Shown piece after piece: positions 32,748 through 44,088 of a DNA stretch of 64,000 bases. The stretch is from Sipunculus nudus (Eukaryota > Annelida > Sipuncula > Golfingiida > Sipunculidae). Both the position numbers and the translations under genes were made by a program. Every line of letters begins with the position of its first letter. The first letter of the stretch is position 1. The DNA is taken from the NCBI GenBank assembly GCA_026874595.1, contig CM049310.1, positions 80,157,056 through 80,221,055 of the forward strand, given 5' to 3'. Below the pieces are notes generated by a model. The model searched no databases. It worked only from the letters and a program-made list of their open reading frames with translations, and was not told where the DNA came from.

Positions 32748-34546
32748 AAGGAAGACCTCACAGTTGTGTTCTAGCTTTCAGACCGTTCAGACGTGCTTAA
32801 AGTGCTACCACGACTACAGAGATTATACCTAGTGTAACTCTAAACGCTTCACGCGTCTTTCTACCATACTATGGAGACTGGATACCTTGTTGCAGGGATC
32901 CCTACAGAGATTCTGAAGAACCGGATTCTTCGCTACCAGTTATTACAGCGCACATTCCCAGAGATTGTCTTCGACTGTATAGCAGTTACTAGAGAGCGAC
33001 TTTATGTCCATTCGAGTTCAGCGAATGTTGATGGACAACTACGCAGCCTACGGAGATGGAATTCTACTCAGGAATTTCGACAAGTACAAGACATTACCCC
33101 TACCAAGCACAGACCCAAGAGACGTTTACCGAGAAACAGAACAACAGAGTACCCTATCGTAATGAAGGGAGTCCCAGTGGATATCTCGGAGACCGACTTG
33201 ATGCGCCAACTCAGTTTGAACCCCGCCGCAGCTGTCAGATTGAAAAACAACAGAGGCCAGCCCACAATGCGAGTCAAGCTAATCCTTAAAGACCAACAAA
33301 CCGCAGACCAAGCCCTGCACAATGGAGTGTGCATTGGACCTGAACGGTTCTCTACCGAGCCCTACAGAACATTGATTATTGATTTCTGTGGACGGTGCCT
33401 CGGCTGGGGTCATCCCAGTAGAAGTTGCGAATAACAACAAAAGTGCTATCGATGTGGCAGCGGAGACCACCTGACTAAGAACTGTACAGCTCAGACAGCA
33501 ACATGCGCCAACTGCCCAGGCCAGCATTCATCGCTTACCGCGGGTGTCCATTCTATAGAAACTTTAAGAAGAGAGCCACTACAATTACAATACCAGAGAA
33601 AACACTGACACAGCAGAGTCCACCTACCACTACCCCGATGGAAGTAGAACCCCCAGCTCAAGACCACCACCCATACAAGGACACCGCCAAGAATGAGAAC
33701 AGCAGAGATTCAAGCCACTATGCGTACAACAACCTAGATTTGCCAGACAGACGGTGAAATAACAACACCCGATACCCCAACAGTGAAACCACGTAAAACA
33801 ACTAGATCCGTTGAGACCCAGGCTACTGCCAGAACAAAGTCTAAGCTATGCCAAACCACGAAACCGCCAAAGTTACAACACCAAGAAACGCAAACAACCC
33901 CAGTCATGGCCAACACATCAACTCAGACTGAGCCAGAGGTTTACGATAATGCCGCTAGATGTCGACACTACCCTAGAAACGACCAAAAACAAGCTATGGA
34001 AATTGAATCTTCAGATGATGACGAATTTCAAGACTGTGACGATGAAGAAAACAGAACTACAGCAATTCCAAGTGACGTGATGAGAAGACTTGAAGAAGCC
34101 CGGCAGAATGAAATTCAATTAAGAATAGCAAAAGGCCTTTCTCCTACCTCTCCAGCAACAGATAAGATAATAGCAGCAGGAACATCATCATCTTTCGAAT
34201 TCCAACTTACTCCAGATGAAGCCAGAGGGTTGGGATTTTTACCCATATACGAAAAACCAGCACCCCAAGAATCCCCCAGAACAAAGCCGACCCAGAAAGA
34301 AACTAAAAAGAAGAAAAAGCAGCCCAGATGGAAATAACACAACTCAACAATGTAAACAATAGAAGCTCTCCGAGGAAGATACTAAAACAATAAAGTGTAT
34401 GGCTAAACGACATATCGGCTCCTGCGGACAGAGGGACATCATCATCAATCATCTCATCATTACCATTATCTACCTTAAGAGGCTGGCAGGGACTGAATCC
34501 TGATTCAACCAACTGTTCATGCCTGAGAAGGATATACACATAAAGC
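32748..34546 (+). mobile_element. Partial LINE of a different family (5' region + ORF1 only)
   Basis: Starts AAGGAAGACCTCA (32748-32760); the same 13 bp starts the next unit at 34547. Contains a 120-bp leader and one ORF1 (32871-34337), no ORF2. Either a 1.8-kb insertion with a 13-bp target-site duplication or a truncated LINE whose 5' end resembles that of copy 3. GC-richer and less poly-Lys/Thr than the Jockey-like ORF1s. Confidence 0.5.
32871..34337 (+). pseudogene. ORF1 (gag-like) of a second LINE family
   Basis: ATG at 32871. A globular N-terminus and an RRM-like segment (EYPIVMKGVPVDIS, MRVKLILKDQ) lie at residues ~100-165. Three CCHC-type knuckles follow: CGRCLGWGHPSRSC, CYRCGSGDHLTKNC and CANCPGQH. 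A stop (TAA, 33432) falls between knuckles 1 and 2 in an otherwise open frame. Frameshifts near 33540 and 33760 lead to a C-terminal acidic/Gln-rich tail ending in a Lys-rich stretch (TKKKKKQPRWK). A typical LINE nucleic-acid chaperone layout, distinct in sequence from copies 1-3. Confidence 0.75.
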
Positions 34547-35044
34547 AAGGAAGACCTCATTATTCGTTCGCACTCGCTCACTGACCACCGTACCGTACGG
34601 ACGTGCCAGTGAGTCTCTCCAGCCACCAGCCTCCAGCATCCTTTGTGATACCTGACACTAATTAAGAAGATCACCAGACCATCTCCAATTAGCACCGTGT
34701 TAGCTCAGTCAGTGAAACTTACACATTGTGTTAAGTCTGACTGGGCCGGCCGGTGCCACCCAAACAGTCCTTTTTAGGACTAACAGCATCATCAACAATA
34801 CAGAGAGAAACAACAACTGAAAGACAAGACTACAAGATCAAACAAGATACAGACACCAGATACAGATACAAGACACAGAAACAAGATAGACATACACAAA
34901 CACAGTAAAGTAAGTGAAATTACATACGCGCATGCACTCTGAGACCAGAAACAAGTAAGTGACGCTAACGCTACTAAACTCATAAACACCTAATTAGGAT
35001 TAAAATAAATAAACAAAAGCAGGGGCCAATCTGCTACTAGCAAT
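34547..35044 (+). promoter_or_regulatory. LINE copy 3 5' UTR
   Basis: Begins AAGGAAGACCTCA, then GACCACCGTACCGTACGGACGTGCCAGTGAG-like text that resembles the sequence just after the 5' UTR of copy 2 (27330-27400). The AGTCCT hairpin is at 34766-34781 and a CTAGATAC/ACAAGATA-type A-rich repeat runs about 34830-34900. Promoter function is assumed from position only. Confidence 0.45.
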
Positions 35045-36787
35045 ATGGCCGCCCGCACTGGAACTAAACCAAAAATTATCCCAGCAATGGATTTTATGGA
35101 TACCTGTAGGGCCAAAGTGAACAAAGGAAAAATGACAAAACAGGATACAACAAAACAAAAACTAAAGAAAGACCCCAAGAAAAAACAAACTGAAAACCAA
35201 ACACACAAGGAAAACACAAAAACACAAAATGTCGAGGAAAACACACAATCACTGATAGATCTCTTAAGGGAGACTATCGCCACACAAAAACAAGAACTAG
35301 CAGAGCAGAGAGACCTAATCAGGCACATGACAAATGAAATAAAAGAGATGAGAAAAATCATAAGTGAACAAAACAAAAACAAATCAGAGAACATTCCAAT
35401 GAAAAATCACACACAGCAGGTAATCACCAACAACACAGAAAAACCCCAAAACCCTGAACAAAACACTGACTCACAAACCATGGACAAAATCAACGAAGAA
35501 AATCTGGACAAAAAAACAACTCAAGAACAACCAAAACAAAACAAAACAAATCACCCGACAGACGAAAAACAAACCACAAACACACCAAAACTACAAAGCT
35601 GTGAAGTAGCACTATCAACTCTTGATAGGGACTTCAACACATCAAACAGGAAACCCGCACTCACAAACCCATCAGCAAGAAGAAAACTCAAACCAGTGGA
35701 CACAACACCAATTCCAATCCAAGTTCAAATGTTAACAAACAGCACAAAACCCACAGCATCACCAAAAAGAAAAATGTCACCTACAAACGACACCACAAGT
35801 CCCACACAACCACCAAAATCAAACAAAAAACCAAAAAAATCAACCTCCCCATACAACCAACAGCAAGCAAACAAACAAAACACAAACCCACAACCGACCA
35901 ACGAAAATCAAAACACAACAGATGACACCAACATGGACACTCTCCCAGCACTACAAGTAACAGAAACTATAACAAACAAACTGACCAACAAAACAAACAC
36001 CAAAAAACAAACAAAGGGAGTCATTAAAGGAGTCCCAGACGAAATGACCGCACAACAAATTACTGAAGAACTCACAGCCCTAGGAGTAACAGAAGCCCAC
36101 AGACTAGGCAAAAGTAAGGTTATAAAACTTACCTTTGCCACCACCCAACAATTTAAAACAGCACAACAAACAAACATCAGACTAGAACACAAAACCTACA
36201 AAATGACCGACTACCAAGAGTTGAGTGAAGTAGCTCAGTGCTACAATTGCCAAAGATTTGGCCACTCAGCAAAAAAATGTAATCTACAGCCCCGGTGTCT
36301 TCGTTGTGGCACACAAGGACACACACTAAAAGACTGTGACAAACCAAAACAGAGCGCTAAATGCGCAAACTGCAATGGGCAGCATATAGCCAGCTATAAG
36401 TCCTGTCCCATTTACAAAAAAGCAAATTCGGACTACAGAATAAACGAAAAACTTAACAAAGAAAAAACAAACAAAATCCCACTCCTCCCCGCCCCAGCCC
36501 CAAGCCGCCCTGCATGGGCTAACAACACAATAAAAAACACGCCGCAATTAAACACACAAGGAAATAACAGGGAAATGCAAGCAACAAAAAACTTAACCTA
36601 TTTGGCCTTCGCTATGACAGAATTACTGCCAGAAAAATCATTAGCAGAAATCTGCAATATCCTAGCAGTAGGACACCGACATGCCTACCACTTCACAGTG
36701 CATCCACGCACTGTTGAAGCAAATATAATGAAAATTAAACAAAATAACAGTCTTTACAGACAGGAATTTCCTGCCTTATCCCGTTGA
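35045..36787 (+). CDS. LINE ORF1 protein, intact, 580 aa
   Basis: RNA-binding, gag-like ORF1 protein of a Jockey-like LINE; it coats the LINE transcript to form the retrotransposition RNP. Start MAARTG at 35045. Residues ~60-113 are a predicted coiled coil (SLIDLLRETIATQKQELAEQ) for oligomerisation. ~114-320 is Lys/Thr/Asn/Gln-rich disorder. ~323-397 is the pre-knuckle domain (GVIKGVPDEM, VTEAHRLGKSKV). Three zinc knuckles lie at ~398-411 (CYNCQRFGHSAKKC), ~418-431 (CLRCGTQGHTLKDC) and ~440-454 (CANCNGQHIASYKSC). A conserved C-terminus has MTELLPEKS and FTVHPRTVEA. No lesion seen. It is followed 15 bp later by the ORF2 frame, which has no ATG. Confidence 0.85.
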   Translation: MAARTGTKPKIIPAMDFMDTCRAKVNKGKMTKQDTTKQKLKKDPKKKQTENQTHKENTKTQNVEENTQSLIDLLRETIATQKQELAEQRDLIRHMTNEIKEMRKIISEQNKNKSENIPMKNHTQQVITNNTEKPQNPEQNTDSQTMDKINEENLDKKTTQEQPKQNKTNHPTDEKQTTNTPKLQSCEVALSTLDRDFNTSNRKPALTNPSARRKLKPVDTTPIPIQVQMLTNSTKPTASPKRKMSPTNDTTSPTQPPKSNKKPKKSTSPYNQQQANKQNTNPQPTNENQNTTDDTNMDTLPALQVTETITNKLTNKTNTKKQTKGVIKGVPDEMTAQQITEELTALGVTEAHRLGKSKVIKLTFATTQQFKTAQQTNIRLEHKTYKMTDYQELSEVAQCYNCQRFGHSAKKCNLQPRCLRCGTQGHTLKDCDKPKQSAKCANCNGQHIASYKSCPIYKKANSDYRINEKLNKEKTNKIPLLPAPAPSRPAWANNTIKNTPQLNTQGNNREMQATKNLTYLAFAMTELLPEKSLAEICNILAVGHRHAYHFTVHPRTVEANIMKIKQNNSLYRQEFPALSR

Positions 36788-36802
36788 AACAACCCAAATA
36801 AG

Positions 36803-39618
36803 TAGCATTCAATATTGTAAATAATAATATAGATAACACTAGCCCCCCAACTAACACTCCAAACGACAAACTCAAGATCATTCACATAAACACAAACGGA
36901 TTAAATACCAAAAAACAATGTTTATTAAACTATTTAACAAATAATAAAATCAAAATAGCATTAATCACAGAGACAAAACTTAAACCGGGATCCCATTTCT
37001 CGATGGAACCCTATGACTTAATCAGAGCAGACAGAAAAACAGGAGCCGGAGGGGGCACGACCATCTGTATAGATAGACAACTAAACTACACTATAAACAA
37101 ATGGTTCGGGCATTTTAAAGCAGAAGCCCTCTCCGTGCGCATAAACAATGAACAAAACACAACCTCCCCCCTAGATATAATAGTTTATTACAATCCACCA
37201 CAAAACAAATTACAACCGCAAATATTAAAAAAAATCAGAAATAACAGTAAAAATTACATAATCCTCGGAGACCTGAACGCCCCCATGAAAATTACGGCAC
37301 GCGATACACAAACGAGTCTGGGAGAATATTAATGAACGAACTCTCAGACGGTAACCTAATATTATTAAATGACGAAAACCCGACTTACTTTAACTCCGCA
37401 AATGGAGCGTGGAATATACTAGACCTCGCTCTAGCCACGCCAGAATTAGCTTTAAGCTCGGAATACTATGTGGGAGAGGATAAAGGTTCAGATCATCTCC
37501 CGATCCATTTAGATATAAACTGGGCACCACAGGTCGCGCCCCCTAGAAAATTCAGAGACCTGAAAAATGCAGACTGGGAAAAATTCCAAAAACACACGAC
37601 CGAAAAAATGACCGACCCTGATGAGGTGGATGTCATTACCCACCTCCAGATCGATAACCTGACATACAAGATGACCCAGTCCATCACCGAAGCCATTAAT
37701 ATAGTAGCGCCCGAAAAAATAAATAAAAATAGAAATTGGTGGCACTTCACGCCCAGAATCAGGGAACTTGTAAAACTCCGTCGCCGAGTCCGAAATTATC
37801 AAAAACGGGCCCGCACGGCCGAAGGTAACCATTTATATAACAGAATAAATAAACTAACACAAAAAGCTATTCTAGAACAAAAACGCACACAATGGACAGA
37901 CTACATGAATAGCTAAGATGATAAAACAAACACAAAACAATTTTGGAACAAATTCAAACAATATTCAAACACAAGAACAAATCCTAGCACAGGGCAATCC
38001 CAACCACTTTTAAAACCCGACGGCTCTGTAGCCGAAACCCCACAAAGCAAAGCAGATTTATTCGCGAACACCCTGGAAAAAATACACACAACACCAGAAG
38101 ATGAAGATTTTAATGAAGAACTCTATGATACAGTAACTGAAACTATAGAAAACAATCCGATTTTATTCAAACCATTACAAACACAAATAAATGAAACAGA
38201 CGACAATCCCGCAGTCAGGCCCATTGCGCTAATTGAAATAAAACGCGCACTTAAAACAGCCAAGGGAAAATCAGCCCCAGGCGCAGATAACATTAACTAT
38301 GTAATATTAAAAAAACTCCCCGACACCTGTTTAGAAAGAATAGCGAAATTATACACACTCTGCATTAACTGGGGATACTTCCCAGACGATTGGAAAAAAG
38401 CCGTAGTAACAATGATTCCCAAACCCGGCAAAACACAAGACAAACCAACAAATTTCAGACCTATTAGCTTACTCCCCTGTATAGGAAAATTATTTGAAAA
38501 AATCCTAAAAAATAGAATAACCACGTTTTTGGACAGTCGACCTCCCGAATTGGGGGGTCTATATTTTAACCAAGATCAGTCCGGGTTCAAAGCGGGCAGA
38601 TCTACCACCGACCATATCCTCCGACTTAGCCAATCAATAACCACAGGCTTTAAACGGAGTCAATATACTCTGGCCACATTCCTCGAGGTGGAAAAGGCTT
38701 TTCAGATACAAAATAATGAAATCCCATCTACCGAATAAAATAATCAGATTAATTTCATCCTTCTTACAAAACAGGACACTTAGAGTAAAAGTTAAAGGGA
38801 CCCTATCACAGGAAATAACACTTAAAGCAGGGACCCCCCAAGGCTCTGTTCTCAGCCCTCTATTATACATAATGTATGTAAATGACATCCCCAAGACAGG
38901 ACAACAACTGTGCGTATCACAATACGCTGATGATATTGCCATCTGGTCGACCGACACAAATCAAAAATACTCCAGAAATAAAGTACAGGTCCAACTACAA
39001 AGAATAGAAAACTGGTGCGACGACTGGAGAGTCCGCTTAAACCCGTCCAAAACACAAACTGTTTTATTTACAAAAGCTAAAAAACCCAAATATTTCGAGC
39101 CACTAGAATTATTAGGTGAGGACCTCAAAGAACACAAAGAGGCAAAATTTCTAGGTGTAACATTCGACTCAAAAGCCACTTGGAAACCACACATCGAAAA
39201 CATAATCCAGAGAATGTGGAACAGAGTAAATATTTTAAAAGCTCTGTGCTACAAACATGACGGACCAAAAGCAGAAATGGCCAGTTACCTGTACAAGCAA
39301 TGGATCCGCCCTATAGGCACATATGGGTCCATTGCGTTTCTAGGCGCAGGAAAAACAATGTTAAATAAACTAGAAATCACACAAAATAAAGCACTGAGAG
39401 CCATTCTCAGAACACACAAACTAAGAAAAACAGACGAATTAAGAGAAAAAACAAACACCCCCAAAATCACTGAATATCTAAAAGAACAAGCAACAAACTC
39501 CTATGAAAGAATAAAAGATCTGGACACAATAAAACTTCTCAAATATCAACATGATTACACACAACCTAAAAACAACATAAAAATTAAATCCCCTCTAGAT
39601 TACATTCTAGAAGGATAA
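36803..39618 (+). pseudogene. LINE copy 3 ORF2 (endonuclease + RT), three lesions
   Basis: Endonuclease motifs ALITETKLKPG, GDLNAP (37268) and SDHLPIHLD (about 37490). RT: GKSAPGADNI (about 38268), WKKAVVTMIPKPGK, GQ-less AGTPQGSVLSPLLYIMY (about 38830) and an intact catalytic QYADDIAIW (about 38920-38945). The C-terminal domain LYKQWIRPIGTYGS follows and the ORF ends LEG-TAA. Lesions: frameshift near 37288 right after GDLNAP; TAA at 37914; a 23-bp deletion at about 38700 that removes motif A (DSVWSDG) and shifts frame. The lost piece is almost exactly a perfect palindrome. No conserved start codon. Confidence 0.85.
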
Positions 39619-40668
39619 AATCAACAATAACAAAGTAAATAATTAAAAAAAAAATAAATAAAATAAATATATAAAACATCAAAAACCGCACACACAAGCC
39701 TCCCCAACGAAAGCCCACAATACAGAACCCAACACTCCAAAAAACAAGAGGTCAGCGATATGGGTCGCGACCCCGCACCTGTAAACCGACCTGACCTCCA
39801 TTCAACATACCCCGACCTTCGAGCAATAGGGGGATCGAATCTGCAGAGGTAATTCAGACCCCTGCAGCTGGCATCTCCTAATTTGCATATAAGGTCCCCA
39901 CAATTAATTAGCACTACTAAGGCCCGTATCAATTTCACCCCCAAAATCAACCAACATATTATTCCCCAAATCCAAAAATAATAACAAAAACCTAAAGAAC
40001 TTTCAAAAATCTTCCACTCCCCCAAATTTCAAAATCAAAAACCAAATATTAACGATTTTACATAAGGATCAAAACTAAGGAAAAATCACTCCCCGGCCCT
40101 CCAAAACTAATAAGCAAAACAACGCCCCGTACCAACTTTAGCAACCAAATTAACACATTTGAAAATAAAGCACACCCCCAAATCCCTCAAAACCCACAGA
40201 ACCCCACCTAGACTCAAACATTACGAAGTTTCGGCAAATAAAAATAGAAATTTTGGAAAAAAAATTAAGGCCAAAAAACAGTAAAAACCACCCCGACCAT
40301 CAAACTAAACATCGGATCCTAGCTGCGGCGGGAACACTGCTTATCCCGCTGCAGCTGGCATCCCTGTTTGGCATAAAACACCCTTTAAGCATCGATTAAC
40401 AGGTCAGGCCAAGGCACTAGGCCGGGGCCGCGACCTACATTAAATGACCCCCAAGACACTCCATCCCTCCACACAAATTAGTTAATAAACAGCGGCCCGT
40501 ACAAACCTTAGGAACAAAACTAACGCACTTAAAATAAAGATGAAAGCCCAAAAACAACAGAACACATTGAACTATATCCAAATTCCAGCTTCAACAAAAT
40601 TGCATCGAAAAATAATGAAAAACATAAGAAATATCAGGCCCAGAAAATTAGAAAAAACACCCAGACCA
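39619..40668 (+). other. LINE copy 3 3' UTR
   Basis: AGGTCAG...CTGACCT dyad near 39749-39798, hairpin M1 (39829-39878), octamer-like ATTTGCAT after it, hairpin M2 (40314-40364) and the GGTCAGGCC/GGCCGCGACC unit (about 40402-40436). Truncated at ACACCCAGACCAATCA. Confidence 0.65.
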
Positions 40669-40670
40669 AT

Positions 40671-41073
40671 CAACTGCTGAGATATGCTCCGTTATCATTA
40701 TTATAATCATTTGGCCAGAAATCATCAATATTTAGTTTCCTAAACCATCTCAATACATACAACCACTGTTGAGATATGGTCTGTTATCACTGTTATAATC
40801 ATTTGGCTCAGAAATCATCCAATATTTAGTTTCCTAAACCATCTCGATACATACAACCACTGCTGAGATATGTTCTGTTATCACTATTATAATCATTTGC
40901 CTGAGAAATCATCAAATGCTGCAAAATGTTTTTTGTGTTTCCTAAACCATCTCAATACATACAACCACTGCTTAGAAATGGTCTGTCATCAATATTATAA
41001 TCATTTGGCTCAGAAATCATCCAATGCTGCCAAATGTAATATTTATTTTCCTAAACCATCTCAATACAGACTC
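40671..41073. repeat. Minisatellite, 92-108 bp x 4
   Basis: Units start at about 40672, 40763, 40857 and 40965 (CCACTGCTGAGATATG). Each has TTATCA-TATTATAATCATTTGG, GAAATCATC and CCTAAACCATCTCAATACATACAA. The later units carry an extra AATGCTGCAAAATG insert. Confidence 0.85.
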
Positions 41074-41631
41074 CAAATTTGTAGCAACAGTAATACCAAT
41101 TAAACTATTCATAAATGTGCAATTTTCACAAAAAAAAACATATCTACAGATAGATTAAACATGCAGAATTCCAGGCCGAGACCGAAACTGACTACTGTGA
41201 AAAAGTACATTGCTGTATTCTATAAACCTAGTAACACCACCTGCCTTGTCTAAAACATAAGCTATATAATTCAGATAACATACAAAATTTTAGCAATATG
41301 TCCATCCTCTCCTGAGATACGAGTGGTCACAAAATAAGCGAACAGATGGATGGCGAGGAAAACAGATGGCGCTGTTAGACTTGAGTGCAAGATGCCAGTA
41401 TCTAAGTTCTATATACATGCACAATTTCAGACGAATATGGCAAACAACTCCTGAGAAAAGGGCATCAGTGTATTCTACAAAAATGGGAAAGTAGCTGCTG
41501 CCACCTGTCTGATCTATGAGATTACTCTCCAAGATGTATGAACATGCCAAGTTTAGACCAGCACATTGAACCACTCTTGAGATATGAGTAATTTTTTATG
41601 TACCTGATGATGTTATGATCTCATATGTGAA
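41074..41631. repeat. Decayed B-like monomers next to B4
   Basis: Traces of the family-B monomer grammar: GCCACCTGTCTGATCTATGAGATTACTC, CAAGATGTATGAACATGCC, GAACCACTCTTGAGATATGAGT. Palindromes are gone. Probably an old element; no gene seen. Confidence 0.4.
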
Positions 41632-42132
41632 CTAGAATATGGGTAGTCAACAAGGGACAACTTGTATCCGCCAAAATCAGAGTAGGACAGGTGAAGTGAG
41701 GCATGGATCGAGTGGCAAGGGGAAATAGAGTTACATGTGTTACATATTAGAATGGATCTCTGCCACATAAACATGATTGTAGGTGGCGCCACCTGTTATT
41801 TGAACGAGAAACTATCCAAGATGTATACACATGCAAAATTTCAGGTGGAAAAGTCAAACCACTGCAGAGATATGAGTGATTTTAACCCAAGGCAGACAAA
41901 CAGATGGACGCTGTGCAAAAATGGCTGCAGGTGGTGCCACCATTTTTGTATGTTATACAGCTATCCAAGGGCTACGTTTGTGTAATTTTTTTTCCTGATT
42001 TGTCATACGGTTCCTGAGATATGAGCTTGGATGTCTGCAGCGTGGTCTCAGAGGAGTTCTCCGGAAACGAACGCGACGGCGGCGGAACCCAGTCAAAAAC
42101 ATATTATCCGCAAAACTTTGTTTTGGCGGATA
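41632..42132 (+). mobile_element. B4: short family-B element
   Basis: 501 bp. 5' CTAGAATATGGGTAG, then TGTATCCGCCAAAATCAGAG; 3' hairpin TATCCGCAAAAC-TTT-GTTTTGGCGGATA (42115-42132 region). Just over one 280-bp monomer, with GGTGGCGCCACC near 41780 and GGTGGTGCCACC near 41932. It shows the ends are kept while monomer number varies. Confidence 0.7.
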
Positions 42133-42135
42133 CAA

Positions 42136-42620
42136 ATATGACAGTTAGCTACACACTTAAGAACACATCAAAAGAGTTTACAAGTGTGTAGCTAACTGCC
42201 ATACCTCACAACTGGGAACAAAACAATTATCAAGTACAAATAAGTATGATTGTTGTTCTCAAATATGTAGCTGGCTATCAAATCTCACAACTGGGATCCA
42301 AATGTTAATTTTTATCAAGTACAAGTAAGTATAAAACTGTTTTCTCAAGTACAAGCAAGTATAGGTACAAAGCCAAGCTATCAAGTCTTACAACCGGGAT
42401 CAACACATTATTAAGAACAAGTAAGAATAAGACGTGTTTTCAAGTATGTAGATAGCTGTCAAATGACACAACTGGGATCAACACATCAAGTACAAATATG
42501 TTATGACAAATCTTACAACTGGGATAAACACATTAAGTACAAGTAAGAATAAACTGTTCTCAAGTACCTACCCTAGCTATCAAGTCTTGCAACTCAGATC
42601 AACACTCAGGAAGACGTCAT
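42136..42620. repeat. Minisatellite with GTAGCTA/ACAACTGGGATC units
   Basis: Six or so degenerate 70-100-bp units with TAGCTATCAAATCTCACAA, CTGGGATCAACAC, ATCAAGTACAAGTAAGTATA and TGTTCTCAAGTA. It begins with an inverted pair TTAGCTACACACTT/AAGTGTGTAGCTAA (42142-42199). Confidence 0.7.
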
Positions 42621-43552
42621 CATTAATAATCTGGTATTAACAATAAGTCACAAAATTCATAAACATAGTAAATTAGTTATGCAGCTTAATCAGAGATCAA
42701 ACAAAGTTCAATGTTGCTTCTTACTGCCAGATACCTTCTCGAAGGCAAATGTATTTACTGAATGGTTACAACCAGTAAGTTCATAGACACTGCATTTTAA
42801 ACCAGATCAATCATGTTCATTGTACTGTTAAACATCACATTGGTTGTCTTCTCCCAGGATGTGTAAAGTTTAACTACACAGTTGTCCATCAGACAAGTAT
42901 ATAAATGTCACTGTTTTTGTAGGCACTGTTATGCAGTTTCATAACTTGATCAAAGCCACCAGAGTCTAATATCATCACATGTCATAAAGTTCTTCAGTTT
43001 GGACCTATATTAACTGCATCTGGCTGCCAGTTGTTGGCTGTAACTTGTGCGCAGGGTTGCTTACCATGAGAAAACAACACCTTTGAACACCACTGTTTTA
43101 TTCCAAACACATCAGAAGTAAACGGTCAACTGAAATGACATGAAATTAAAACTGTACTTAACAAAGGCATTAGCACATTTGATACATTTACAAGCTCTGA
43201 CACACATATTCTCCATACTCAGTATGTACAACATAACATATCTAACAATCAAACAGCAATTTCTTGACTTGTGTCTCAGGTGTTCATTTACCACTGTTCC
43301 ACTTCCAGTAAAAGAACATTTAAGGGTAAAACTTTCCTGATTGATCAGAATCCTGATAAACAAATTAGCCTGTTTCATACCTTATAATGTAAAGGACAAC
43401 AACATTTATATATACTTATAGAGAAATGAAAGACTCCTATAAGCTTGGTCCATTACAGAGAGTTATAACTTGCATCATATACACACGCGGACTGCTATAG
43501 TTACATAGCAGGTATATAATACCAATTCATATTAGGGCAGAATACAATAAAA
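42621..43552. other. Anonymous region
   Basis: No ORF, RNA gene or repeat I can name. Ordinary composition with short AT tracts. Confidence 0.5.
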
Positions 43553-44088
43553 CATAGGCTTTGGAGCGTTCGTAAAAGTGTGTAAGTGGGGGGGATGCAG
43601 CGTGGCACATACATATTACATATGATTATATCATGGTTCTCTTTAGTGTTTTGAAAATAAAACAAATGTGCATGACTTCACCGACTTCAGAGCAGTATTT
43701 TTGCTCAATTTCCTATTTTTTAAGACATACTGCACCACACAAAATTTTTTAAAATATTGAACTTTCAGAATCATATGTGCAAAATTGATAATAATTATAA
43801 TTTCTAGTTGTAACTTCAACCCTAAGTATTAAAGTAATATAGTCCGTCATATGCAGGTATGTGCATGTGATTACACATGGAGCAATAAAAAAATTGTTAC
43901 ATTCCATAGCTGACCTCTCTAGAAATTAGTATAACTATTAGGTTAAGTTGTTTACACTTGAGGCATGTAGACTGAATAGGAATACAGTGGATTTCCTATT
44001 CACAAATCAATGGAATTTATGTCACCCTGGCCTCCACTGATCAGTCAAAAAGTAGGGGCGCACCCCCGGCTCGACTCCAAAGCCTATG
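43553..44088. mobile_element. MITE candidate, 536 bp
   Basis: CATAGGCTTTGGAG (43553-43566) is exactly inverted at 44075-44088 (CTCCAAAGCCTATG). G-rich and C-rich stretches just inside (GTGGGGGGGATG; GGGGCGCACCCCC) also face each other. No transposase ORF. No target-site duplication was obvious, so the class is open. Confidence 0.45.

Larger units (their letters stand above)
34547..40668 (+). mobile_element. Jockey-like LINE copy 3 (youngest)
   Basis: 5' UTR 34547-35044, intact ORF1 35045-36787, ORF2 36803-39618 with three lesions, 3' UTR 39619-40668 with hairpins M1 and M2. The 3' UTR stops just before where hairpin M3 would begin. The 5' UTR differs from copies 1/2 apart from the AGTCCT hairpin, so 5' ends have been exchanged within the family. 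Confidence 0.85.

Noticed and set aside
34700-34760. tRNA-like A box (TTAGCTCAGTCAGTG) suggesting a SINE head
   Set aside because: No B box at the right distance and no cloverleaf could be drawn.
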